From: Schizophyllum amplum
Lineage: Eukaryota; Basidiomycota; Agaricomycetes; Agaricales; Schizophyllaceae
Direction of reading: 5' to 3'
DNA length: 64,000 bases
Assembly: GCA_007026445.1 (NCBI GenBank)
Contig: VDMD01000024.1
Span: 186,001-250,000, forward strand
A model generated the notes under the pieces. That model searched no databases. It saw nothing but the letters and a program-made list of their open reading frames with translations, and had not been told where the DNA came from. Positions within the stretch are counted from its first letter, which is position 1; each line of letters opens with the position of its first letter. The position numbers were made by a program, and so were the translations under genes. Below are positions 11,401 through 21,515 of the stretch, one piece after another.

Positions 11401-13196
11401 TCCTGCTCTGTCTTGCAAACGGCGCGATGACCCCCGTCTTCTCCTTCTTCCTTTCGCGCCTCATGTTCGAGGTCTCGACCGGCTCCTCGAACACCGGCCT
11501 CATCAACCGCGTCGGCGGCCTTGTGCTCGGCGTCACCTTCCTCGACGGCCTGCTTATGGGCACCAAGTACTTCATCATGGAGACGCTCGCGGGCGTCTGG
11601 GCGGACCGCATGCGCGCCACCGCGTTCGCCAACGTTCTCGCGCAGGACAAGGCATGGTTCGACCGCCCCGCGAACACGGTGTCGCGTCTCGTGCAGGTGC
11701 TGGTGAAGGACGGCGAGGATGCGAAGCTGCTGCTCAGCACGGTGATCGGGCAGATGGTCGTCGTGATTGCCATGTTTGGCGTTGGGCTGCTGTGGGCGCT
11801 AGTCCGCGGCTGGGAGCTGACGCTCGCGGGCTTCGCGGTGCGCCGATCTTCATGGGCGTCATGGCGATTCAGACGCGTCTTGTCGGTGAGTGCGAGCGGC
11901 GCAACAGGCTCGCACGCGAGCAGGTTGGCAAGGGCTACTACGAAGTGGGTCTACTTCAATCCTTGGCGGAATGTCAATGCTAATCTAGATATTCGTAGGC
12001 GATCTCGAACATCCGTGCAATACGCGCTATGTCTTACGACGAGATCTTCCGCGAGCATTCGAGCAGGCGGCAAAGCTGGCGCTGACTACGGGTGTGCGCG
12101 GCGCGTTTGCTGAGGGCTGCACCAGCGGCGTCGCCTCCGGGCTGATCTACTTGCGGAAGCGCTGTTGTTCTACATCGGCGCCGTCCTCATCGTCAATGGC
12201 CGCTACGATTACCTCCGGATGGTGGAGACGCTCAACTTGGTCGTGTTCACGGTTACGATCGGCAGTCAAATCATGGCTTTCAGTACGTCGCATCCTTCCT
12301 TAGAGGGCGCAGGAAACTGACTTCCGTTATAGCCGCCAAGATCAGCAAGGCTACTCAGGCTACGACGCAGCTGAACGAGCTTGGGCATCTCTCTCCGCTC
12401 GACACCTTAGAGTCGAAGGGTACGGAGTGCCCTCCGCTCAGCGGCGACATCAACTTCCGCAATATCGACTTCGCGTACCCGGAGCGGCCCGGACGTCCCC
12501 GTTCTGCGCGACTTCACTCTCCAGATCAGAGACGGCGAGTGCGTCGCGGTCGTCGGTGCGTCCGGGTCCGGCAAGTCGACCGTCGCGGCGCTCCTCCAGC
12601 GGCTATACGAGCCGCAGGCCGGCATCGTATCCATCGGCTACCACAACATCCGCCACATCGACGTCGACCACCTCCGCCACTACCTCGCCGTCGTCAGCCA
12701 GAACCCACAGCTCTGGGACGCGAGCATCCGGGACAACATCACCTACGGCACCGCGCACATGCCCGAGTACGAGATCCTGCGCGCAGCAGAGGCGGCGCGC
12801 GCACAGGAGTTCATCATGGAGCTGCCGCAGGGCTACGACACCATGCTCGGCGAGGACGCCGCGCGGCTGTCGGGCGGGCAGAAGCAGCGGCTGCAGATCG
12901 CGCGCGCGCTCGCGCGGCTCGGGGTGCACGTCGGGCGCGGGGTGCTCGTGCTCGATGAGTGCACGTCCGCGCTGGACGCGGAGAGCCAGCGGGGCGTGCT
13001 CGAGGCGGTGTCGCGCGCGAAGGAGGGGCGCACGACCGTGATGATCAGCACAAGCTCGAGGCGATGCAGATGTGCGACCGGATTGTGCTCATTCAGGACG
13101 GGCAGGTGGCGGAGGAGGGGACGTTCAATCAGCTGATGGAGCGCCGGGGGGGTGTTTGCGACGCTCGCCCGAGGCGGGGAGTGGAATACGGACTGA
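8475..13196 (+). pseudogene. Ste6-type full-size ABC exporter, frame-disrupted
   Basis: An ABC-B exporter (TMD-NBD-TMD-NBD), closest in layout to fungal Ste6/a-factor and multidrug exporters of the plasma membrane. The first 526 codons (8475-10052) are intact: TMD1, then NBD1 with Walker A GGSGAGKST. After an intron come LSGGQKQR (about 10217) and, across a second intron, ILDEPTSALD. TMD2 is readable from about 11370 to 12340. NBD2 has Walker A GASGSGKST (about 12560), LSGGQKQR (about 12868) and LVLDECTSALD (about 12950). The tail ends EWNTD before TGA at 13194. Between NBD1 and the stop the frame shifts repeatedly by single bases: about 10535 (a G run after HIEPG), 10730, 10955, 11330-11390, 11840, 12490, 13045 and 13148. 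All motif blocks are undamaged, so this is either very recent decay or consensus error. The CACTA right end lies 372 bp upstream of the ATG. Substrate unknown; a pheromone role is only one possibility. Confidence 0.8.
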
Positions 13197-13900
13197 GTCC
13201 GCGCTCTTCTGCCATAATCTGCCCGTGCTTTTCAGGTTTCTTTCTCTTTCGTCTGTCGTCTGTCTCGCTTCTCTTTCTGGATTATCATTATGTCCTGCAG
13301 ACAGGTCTATGGACGTTTTCTAGTCGTATACTTACATACTCACTCCCTGCACTGTTCGGCCTCTCTCCCACTGCGACACCCTATAGCAATACTTCACAAA
13401 TCTCGCTATGCGATAGAACTGTACTCTACTGAACGAACTCCATTGTATTAGTACTCCCCGCGCGTTGTACGCTACGCTCTCTGCAATGGAACAGTACGAT
13501 GCTAGTGCGCTGCACTATAGATTGGCTGCCTGCTGCCGATGTCACCGGAGGCGTCATGGTGCTGTAGGTTGTCAACTATTGAAAAGGTACATACGGTCGT
13601 TCATACTTTCCGCGGGCACTGCTTGCCGTTAAGTACTCAATGTTGGAACGCGGCGAGTCGGGGGACAAAGTGTGGGTCCCAGACAAGAGCGGCCCATTTG
13701 TTCCGGATCCGTGTGTTCAGACTATGTAAGACTTCTGGTCAGACACTGATCTGCATGCGTTCTTGACGTTCCCCCTTCACCTTCTCACCATCGTTGTGCC
13801 GCCCCAGGCTCTTTTTTCACCGTGGACGCCCCCTCTTGAGGTCGACGGAGCTCAACACACACGGCGTTTTCCGAGGCCTAGCCACTCATTGCCCTCCACC
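13197..13900. other. Intergenic region
   Basis: About 700 bp between the exporter stop and the next ATG. It is pyrimidine-rich just after the exporter (3' UTR-like) and again before 13901. No gene, repeat or RNA was recognised. Confidence 0.5.
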
Positions 13901-15607
13901 ATGGTCACCGTCCGCCCGTTCCTCAGCAGGCGCAGCCTATTATGGGCGCTTCTGCCGGTAATCGCACTCGTCACGACGATGCTGCACTTCCGCTCCTTCG
14001 AGGACATCTATTTCTCGCACGACGATGCCTCCTCCGACGAACCATTTTACCCGCCAGATCACCCCGCGGACGTCGAGGTTGCCGTCACACGACCAACTTC
14101 GCAGTGGTGCCAGGTTGGCGAGTGCAGCACTGGCCGCTGGGTACCACGTACGCCGGAATTCCAGTCACTGGGCGAGCTGCAGGCCGCGTACATGAATTAC
14201 ATGGAGGACCCATGGTCGCATTGTCCCGTCTACCAGGATGTGAACGGACATCTCATTCCGGACGACGAGAAGCCTGCACTGGAAGCGCAGCGGCTCGTGG
14301 ACCTGCTCAACTGGGAGTGGGTACCCGACCGCGGCAGGATGCTGGACCTCGACTTCGAGGACTTTGTCGTCCGCTTATTGCGGAGCCCCGGGGGGATGGT
14401 CATGATCGGCGGTGCGTACGCGCTAGCATAGCGCAGGTTCGACGCTCACTATCGCCCAGACTCGATAACGCGCCAGCATCACGTCGCTATCACCTACATG
14501 GTGCGCCAGGCAAACCTCACGTTCGCGTACAACCCAGACCACCTCGAGTACACGAACATCGAACACGTCCACCAGTTTGTCCTCCATCCGTCCCGACAGC
14601 CCTCGCGCTAGCGGAGAAGGCCGGCGTCCCGGCGTCGCGTTTACAGCGCCCCTTCCTCACACTCATTCAAAATCATCTCTCCCTCAGTGAAGCTGAGTTA
14701 CGCGCGATCACACAAGCGGACCCGAATCAGGCCTGGCGCCATGCCCAGGCGCGCGTAGACGATTGGGACAAGATTGTCAAGCACTTGGCTACTCCTATTC
14801 CCGAAGAAGAGAACACGGTCACCGAAGACACGGTTGTTCTTTTCAATTCAGGTGCACATGTGAGTAATGCAACAGGTCCACTGCGAGTACTCATCATTTA
14901 CGCCTTGTTCAGTGGTCCCGAGGAGTGCTGTACATCATCCCTCAATCAACTATGGCAGAGGAGCACGCAAGGCTTTCAGACGCGTATCGCAAGATGGTGC
15001 GTATCCCCGCCTATCTATTGCAATGCCCAAACTAACGCAAACCAGGCGCGCATACACATCGAACGCTTGCGCGCCGTCCCCCGCGCAACACTCTTCTTCC
15101 GCTCCACCACCCCTGGACACCCCTCCTGCCAGCGGCTCACCACCCCCTACCGCGACGGCGCCCAGGCCGAAACCCTCGAGGCCGGCGCCTCCGTGCGCCT
15201 CATGCAGACTGCGAAGAACAACGAGGACCGCAAGACATTCGCGCGTTGGGACTGGGATCAGTTCGCGCCGCACAACGACATCTTCCGGGAGGAGATCGCG
15301 CGCGAGAACGCGCGGCAGAGCGCACCTCGCGGCCGCCCGCCGCGGTGGCACTACCTGGACGTGTACGACATCGCGCTGCAGCGGCCGGACGCGCACTGGG
15401 AGCCGGGCAAGGACTGTCTGCATTGTAAGTTGCTTGTTCGTTGCATAATAGTTGCATATTCGCTGCATAGCCATCGCGCATCCATTAGCGTAAAACCCAT
15501 GCTGATCCCATCCTCTAGGGTGTACCCCGGTCGTCGTGGACGAGTGGACGCGGCAATTGCTGCACCAGCTCGCGCTCGTAGAAGGCAGGCTGCCAGAGGA
15601 TGAATAG
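13901..15607 (+). CDS. PC-esterase / acyltransferase-like type II membrane protein
   Basis: Start chosen at CCACCATGG. Residues about 8-30 (LLWALLPVIALVTTML) form a signal anchor, suggesting a Golgi or secretory type II protein. A WCQVGECSTGRWV block follows, as in PC-esterase / TBL-type polysaccharide O-acetyltransferases. The catalytic GDS block is split by an intron: IG at 14411 joins DSITRQHH at 14460. The C-terminal D-x-x-H block reads DCLHWCTPVVVDEW, also across an intron (15424/15519), and the protein ends in LPEDE. Exons: 13901-14411, 14460-14859, 14913-14996, 15046-15424, 15519-15607. Exon 2 is one base short: the frame breaks near 14575-14600 (before ALALAEKAGV), so as written the product is truncated. 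Known for the family: transfer or removal of acyl groups on wall polysaccharides. Exact substrate unknown. Confidence 0.75.
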
Positions 15608-16086
15608 AAAGCGGATAGGGCTCCCTTGCCGGGCATCTATACCAGGGCACGCCGCGTGAGCCAAGCGGGTCGTGCACATAACCTCGGGAGTCGGACACAT
15701 GACTATAGGGTGTTTAGCTAGCGCAGCGTCGCACGGGCGGGACGGGACGACTGGCTGGGAAGACCAGGCAGGGACGGTGGACGCGAACGGTGCCGTTGCT
15801 TCATGGATGAGGACGGCGCCGACGTGCCATGGTCGCGGATGGCGTCATCGTGTCAAGGATCTGGATGCCGCCGTTGTGTTATATGGATTTTGGATAGGTA
15901 TTTGCCAATGACCGTTGGGTTGATTAGGATACCGAAAGTGTAATCATCGCGACGGACTTTACTTGTCTGCCGCGTTTTCTAAGTAAAACATCGCTATTGA
16001 TTGAAGGAATCTGGGCAGATATTGCCATTTTATCCCGTGTTCTCAGTTCTGGGGCCTACCCTTGCTTTCATTCCGGTTCAGCGCTA
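15608..16086. other. Intergenic region
   Basis: About 480 bp after the esterase-like gene. No gene, repeat or RNA recognised; short open frames only. Confidence 0.5.
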
Positions 16087-16534
16087 TGAGCACCATCACT
16101 ACCGTCTGCCGACATCGCGCCCACATCCGAGGTCTTGACCACAGAGCGCAGCGCACCCTCGACCCACCCCTATACAGTGTCGGATGAGCTCGAGTACGCG
16201 TTGTGCTGTCATTTGGCCCATCACGGACGAAGTGGCTCGCAGGATCTGCCAGCGCGGCTGCATACTCTCTCACCAAGGCTTCGAAGAGTTCCAGAGTCAG
16301 CACGCCTGGGTGTAGTCAAGGAAGCGCTTCCGCCCTTCGTTTCCCATCTGCACCCGTCATACCGATATCGACCGTCCAGGCTAGTCTACATCGACGGTCA
16401 ACGCCGGGGACATGGAGTTCGCGCTCAACTGGCTTGATCACTCCTGGAGCCCGACCTTGTGGATAAGCTCGCGGACGGGCTGTGCATTGAAGGGCCCGCG
16501 CGTGAGCCACGGTGGCGCACGCTCGTCGGTACTT
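16087..16534 (+). pseudogene. Decayed copy A of an unknown gene
   Basis: Shares blocks in the same order with 20251-20708. These include a segment around ACAGAGCGCAGC, a segment around CATCACGGACG, one reading HPSYRYRPSRLVYI, then EFALNW and a C-terminal block GPAREPRWRTLV. Frames shift between blocks, so no continuous protein remains. The family is not recognised. Two independently broken copies suggest a formerly duplicated lineage-specific gene. Confidence 0.6.
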
Positions 16535-16674
16535 AAATGGAAGTAATAGTCTAAGGCAGGAATAGATGGTATTGATTATGCGCTGTTCCTTGCAATTGGT
16601 TGCTTCTCACATCATCTTCCTACAGATCTCGAGAACATACATATGTTATGGAAGTCGAAGTACGAATACATGTA

Positions 16675-17289
16675 CTACACTTTGTCCGCGGGCCACACCA
16701 GCGCCGTACCCTCGTATTCACGGGGAGTCAGATCCTTGATATTATCAAGGACCTTCTGCCGCATGGCGTTCAGAGCCTGATCCGAAGCAGAACTACCCAT
16801 CTCGTAGATAGGCTGCCGCGCCCAGTGCTCTCGGTACTGCAGATGCTTGTCTATCTCCCTCGGGATGTTCGCGACTTTGAGGTCCGCAGTCATGCTCGGC
16901 ATATCGTGGATCGGAATGTCGTCGCGAGAAAACTCGGACCACCTCCAAAAGGTACCCGCGACCGAGCGAGCGACTACCCTCTGGGCCCGCAGGTCGATGA
17001 GGTAGAAGTGAAGAAACATGTAGAATAATAAGTTGTCCTCAGACTCCCCGAGCAGGCCCTTGCGGTCTTTCAGATACACTTTTTCCTTGTCCGGGTTCCG
17101 TTGGTTGTGACGGCTGGGGTGCTTCTTGATCTCCTCGATGAGAGCTGGGGTCTTACGCAGGAGAAGCCGACCGTCGTATAGATGGTATCGCTGCGCGTAA
17201 CGCTGCAGGGCCGCTTCACGACGATTAGCGGACATTGAGCTGGAGCCAGGCTGCGCCTTGACTGGCAGGTCTACCGCGGGCGTTGCCAT
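16675..17289 (-). CDS. Unrecognised protein beside a fold-back repeat
   Basis: A 204-aa frame starting MATPAVDLPVKAQPG and ending ALVWPADKV. It is charged and soluble-looking, with a basic stretch RHNQRNPDKEKVYLKDRKG and a hydrophobic-aromatic patch NLLFYMFLHFYLIDL; no family recognised. The same frame stays open upstream to 17550, but that extension (MPRHLPNFFRARILHFWA...) lies inside the left arm of a fold-back repeat, so I chose the ATG at 17289 just outside the arm. It could be a captured gene fragment. No introns are evident. Confidence that it is expressed is low. Confidence 0.4.
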   Translation of the reverse strand: MATPAVDLPVKAQPGSSSMSANRREAALQRYAQRYHLYDGRLLLRKTPALIEEIKKHPSRHNQRNPDKEKVYLKDRKGLLGESEDNLLFYMFLHFYLIDLRAQRVVARSVAGTFWRWSEFSRDDIPIHDMPSMTADLKVANIPREIDKHLQYREHWARQPIYEMGSSASDQALNAMRQKVLDNIKDLTPREYEGTALVWPADKV

Positions 17290-17316
17290 CTCGATAAATA
17301 TCGATTGTGTGGCGTC

Positions 17317-18770
17317 GGCGGGAAGTGACTGGTTCGATTTCGCGTTTCGGGCACCGGTCTCCGGCTGATCGGGAGTTCCAATCCGGCGGACCGCATTTTT
17401 TGGATTTCTCTCCTGCTCATGTCCGCTACTCTGAGGCAATTTCGACGTATATGATGGCGGTATATAGCGTATCTCACTTTTTCCCAGGTCCATAGTGGCC
17501 CAAAAATGCAGAATCCGGGCTCGAAAGAAATTCGGCAGATGCCGAGGCACTTCTCGGCATATGCCGCACCTCGGGATACTTACAGAAATTCAAAACTTCG
17601 TGTCTGCCCAACGAGGCACTGAAGTTTGAAGCGCCCAGATACTCATGTTGGACTTACTTATGAAGTTCTTGTGAGTGCGCCATGAGTCACTCATCAGCAT
17701 GTGCAACAGAATGGACCCACAAAGTGTCGTAGGCGGGAAGTGACTGGATCGATTTCGCGTTTCGGGCACCCGTCTTCGGCTGATCGGGAGTTCCAATCCG
17801 GCCGACCGCATTTTTGGCGATCCTCTCCTCCACCCTCCACCGTGCCATTGAGCACCACAAAGCAGTTTTAGGCTCAAATATAGCATATAAATGTATGTTA
17901 TGCGCCCTATAATGATGCGAAAATGCGATTTTGAGGGAAAAAGTAATATTCGGCAAATGCCGGTTGATCGGCATATGCCGACCACGCGGCCTATACCAGG
18001 CCACCGTGCTTTGGCCATGTTAATGTTACGCACGTGTGCTTGGCCTTGTCCCTCAGCGCCTCCTCCAGCTTTTGTCTGGTCTTGACTAGATCTCATAAAG
18101 CAGGCTGAGAAGTGACAATATGGATGTCATGAAAAGGCTCGGACTGATGTGACTTGTTCAGAACTTGACCGCATTTGTGGTACGTTCCCCTCACAGTCGT
18201 TTTATGTATGTGTAGCAGTCAGACTTCTATGTTGCTGCTTAAAAACTCAAGTGTTTGAAGTTGTTCCACTCTCATAGCGTATGTAGTGGTGGTCACAATC
18301 GTCAGGGAAACGTTCAGAAAGCGTGTGAAGTGTCCGGCGATCGCCGGGAAGTTGTAAATCCGTCCTTGTGGGTCCATTCTGTTGCACATGATGATGAGTG
18401 ACTCATGGCGCACTCACAGGACTTCATAATCAAGTCCACCATGAGTATCTGGGCGCTTCAAACTTCAGTACCTCGTTGGGCAGACACGAAGTTTTGAATT
18501 TCTGTAAGTATCACGAGGTGCGGCATATGCCGAAAAGTGCCTCGGCATCTGCCGAATTTTTTTCAAGCCCGGATTCTGCATTTTTGGGCCACTATGGACC
18601 TGGGAAAAAGTGAGAGACTCTATATACTCCCATCATATACGTCGAAAATGCCTCAGAGTAGCGGACACGAGCAGGAGAGAAATCCCAAAAATGCGGTCCG
18701 CCGGATTGGAACTCCCGATCAGCCGGAGACCGGTGCCCGAAACGCGAAATCGAACCAGTCACTTCCCGCC
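17317..18770. mobile_element. Large fold-back (inverted-repeat) element
   Basis: Arms of about 405 bp (17317-17722 and 18365-18770) are reverse complements at roughly 85-90 percent by eye. They share blocks such as GTGGGTCCATTCTGTTGCAC, CAGACACGAAGTTTTGAA, CGGCATATGCCG and CCAATCCGGCGGACCGCA. Both arms contain nested CGGCATATGCCG-type palindromes. The roughly 640-bp centre holds a third partial copy of the arm tip (about 17731-17820) in the same direction as the left arm. No transposase is visible inside and no clear target duplication was found. It is therefore a non-autonomous fold-back element or an inverted duplication of a smaller repeat. Confidence 0.75.
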
Positions 18771-19298
18771 TACGACAGATTGTGTCCAGACCATGTCCGG
18801 TATTCCCGCGACAGGCTGACGATCCGCTTCGTGCGGATGGACGCCGTATCCGCTTAAGGGAAGTTAAGTGAAGGTACTCGCAAGTCATATAACAGTCACT
18901 CACAGACTGCTTGATCGGCCTCATCCACCTCGGTCTCGTCCCCCTCCGCACCTCCCTTTGCTGCCAATCCTGGGTGTCGTCAGGAGGAAAGTGATATCGG
19001 CGCAAGAACATACGCACCTGGGCGTGTGCGAAGACGAGGTGTCGTGTCTTGCTTGACTCTTCCGGACTCCTTCTTAACGCCTTGGAGAAAAAACTTTGTA
19101 AATGTCTGACCGCTACGTTGGACAGAAGCCAACTTACCTGCGCTCCGTGTGGCACGAGCGGGCTCAGTCTGAGGCGGTTGCTTGTGTGCTCTGTCCTCCT
19201 GATCCTGCGCAGCCTGGACGCAGCCAGCAGGTTCGCACAGACGGGTACTATGTAACGCACAGTCATGACTTGTCTGCAAATATAATGTGAATGAAAAT
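18771..19298. other. Intergenic region
   Basis: Short, mutually conflicting frames on both strands and no recognised domain. No repeat shared with other parts of the window was noticed. Confidence 0.4.
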
Positions 19299-19541
19299 TC
19301 ACGCACATGCATCCCCTCGCGGATAGGACATGGTGTATTGAGGGCAGGGTCGAATGGTGGCGCACTCGTGGAGAAGGTCGAACGACGCCAAGGCATGGAG
19401 CGCGTACGCCGGGGATTCGAGGTTGCGTGGGTTGAATTCGAAAGACACGACTTCCGTCTTGGCGTAGTGAATGGCAAGTGTGGACTCGTAAGGGGCGAGT
19501 TTTTCAGGGAGACCGAGATCGACGGGCTGAGGATCACCCAT
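19299..19541 (-). CDS. Possible small unrecognised protein or exon
   Basis: An 80-aa frame starting MGDPQPVDLGLPEKLAPYES, with a balanced composition (TEVVSFEFNPRNLESPAYALHAL) unlike the Arg/Ser-rich shadow frames around it. A longer overlapping minus frame (18980-20080) is Ser/Arg/Leu-rich and looks spurious. No family recognised, and splice borders that would extend it were not resolved. It could be one exon of a larger minus-strand gene in 19000-20230. Confidence 0.25.
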   Translation of the reverse strand: MGDPQPVDLGLPEKLAPYESTLAIHYAKTEVVSFEFNPRNLESPAYALHALASFDLLHECATIRPCPQYTMSYPRGDACA

Positions 19542-20250
19542 GATGATCTCTGAGGGAGAGCAAAGAATCGAGAGCTAGGTATACGACCACCGTGCACGAT
19601 CATGGTCTTATAAGGCCAGGCAGATAAATCGAGCACAATGTCGATCAAGGCAGCCTTCTGATTGCTGCCAAGGCGCCGCCGTAAAATGCAGCACAATAAC
19701 ACACTAAAGAAGTTGTCAGACCCCGGTAGAAGACGTGCGCGACACACAATCACTAGAGTCATGAGCGGGGATGTGGTGTACCAACGAAACGCCAGCACGC
19801 CACTTCTTGACGCGGGAAGACAACGGATAGAGAGGAGAAGACAAATACGTGCACATGAGGTGAAAATCTGGTGCGCAATGCGCATGTCGATGATCACAAG
19901 ATTAGACGAAGACAATGTGGAGTGAAGAGATTGAACAATAGACAACTCACGGCTCGGGCGCTTGCTCGGGACCATGATGCTTGCCAGGGTCGAAAAAATC
20001 ATTGTGCTATGACCGTACAATGAGTACATGCATGAGGGGAAAGGATAAACGCTGCTGCGAAGAGAGCAACAATCAGGCAATAACCCAAATGAGGATGGGA
20101 AGACAATGGGATTCGTGTATATGAGGAGTACTGCATGAATTCAAGCAGTGCGATATGTGACGTCATTGCAGTGCCGAAGACGCCCTTCAAGTTTATAAGT
20201 AAGGGTCCAAGCTCAAGGCTGGAAGCAAGCGATTGACTTGCCCGTCACCA

Positions 20251-20708
20251 TGATCGCTGCATCGGCACCGTTCGTCGATAACACAAGCGCACCCGCAGTC
20301 GCGACCTCAGAGCGCAGCAATGGCCTCGATCCTTCCTTGGCAGAGACGCCCCGCGGCGTCCGATCTCGTCTTGTGCTGGCCAATCACGGACGCAGTGGCT
20401 CGTAGGGTCGGTCCCCATAGGCTGCCTGCTGCCCCGGAAGCGCATCGACAACTGCCCAGAGGATATATTCCTGCAGTTAGTCAAGATGTCCCTTCCGAGC
20501 TTTGTCTCCGACATGCACCCGTCGTACCGTTATCGGCCGTCCAAGCTCGTCTATGTAGACGATGACGACATGGAGTTTGCGCTCATACTGGCGCTTAACT
20601 GGGGCTGATCATCACTTGCCCGAGCCTGACCTTGTCGACAAGATCGCGGACGAGGTACGCCTCGAAGGCCCCGAGCGCGAGCCACGCTGGCGTATGCTCG
20701 TCAGTCCA
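20251..20708 (+). pseudogene. Decayed copy B of the unknown gene at 16087
   Basis: Starts MIAASAPFVDNTSAPAVATS, reads to a stop after NHGRSGS (about 20403), and resumes in another frame with SFVSDMHPSYRYRPSKLVYV and DDDDMEFALI. A block GPEREPRWRMLVS follows in a further frame. Better preserved than copy A. The shared order of blocks identifies the two as paralogues. Function unknown. Confidence 0.6.
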
Positions 20709-21221
20709 TGGAACCGGGCCACCTAGACTGAAGAGATGTGGTAATTATCTTCTGCCTTTCTTTCAACTCAACACGTTCTCACCTTGCACTTCCGCAGCTC
20801 TCGGGTACCTATCTGCGTCGTGGTTGCGTGTGATGTCAAAGAAAAGTTACATGTAGACCATTCCTTGACGCCGTTTTGTGCGGACGTCCACGCTATAATA
20901 GAGTCTAGACTCTAGACGCTATTTGATCGTTTGAAACTCATTCGAGAAATGTTATCAACCAACGATATGCACGAATCTGCTTAACCAACGATATATACGT
21001 AAGTATACTGTTGTCCCGAACCATCATGTGTCTAAGCGGAACCAAGCGCTCGCCGCTCGTGCGTCCGATCTCAGCACTGATGACTCCGATGAGTTCTGTC
21101 GGGAAGGGGGTCAGCGGTCAGCGGAAAGGCTCGTGCATCCGCTGGTCGCTCGGTCGTCGCAAGACGGGTCGTCGCTTCGCAGTATGCGATGGCGATCGAT
21201 CTGCTCATCGGCGGCAGGGAA
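20709..21221. other. Intergenic region with a dispersed repeat fragment
   Basis: No gene recognised. Bases about 20909-20936 (AGACGCTATTTGATCG then TTTGAAACTC) match the flank of both duplicated blocks (about 705-731 and 22695-22721). Confidence 0.5.
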
Positions 21222-21515
21222 AAGAGCAAGCGGCCAGAGCACCATCGCACGGCCTGCTGCGTGCTTTGCAAGCCAGCCCTGGTCCGCGTAGTCCGTTATC
21301 GTCTCATGGTCTGTCGGCGGCCACGCACGCAGGGTGCTGGGTCTGCTTGCATCCAGTCGTGGTCTGGCTCAAGCTTCGGAAATGGCAGGCGGCACGGCAG
21401 CGGACGGCCTGCTGCGTTCCTCGCTTGGTTGCCGTCGCCCGTCGTGATCATCTCATGGACTGTAGGCGGCCACGCACGCAGGGTGCTGGTCTGCTTGCAT
21501 CCAGTCGTGTTCCTC
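21222..21515 (+). repeat. Two degenerate tandem units of about 149 bp
   Basis: Units 21222-21370 and 21371-21515. Their 3' parts are nearly identical over 60 bp (21302-21362 versus 21451-21509), both containing GGCGGCCACGCACGCAGGGT. Their 5' parts share only ACGGCCTGCTGCGT and weak similarity. A frame through this area (21011-21598) owes its openness to the repeat and is not a convincing protein. Confidence 0.7.

Noticed and set aside
17340..17390. A GGAGTTCCAATCC stretch resembling a tRNA B box, hence a possible tRNA-derived SINE
   Set aside because: No matching A box at the right distance, no acceptor stem and no A-rich or T-rich tail were found in any of the three copies.
18980..20080. 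366-aa minus-strand open frame
   Set aside because: Ser/Arg/Leu-rich with no domain, and it overlaps in another frame a shorter segment with a more protein-like composition.
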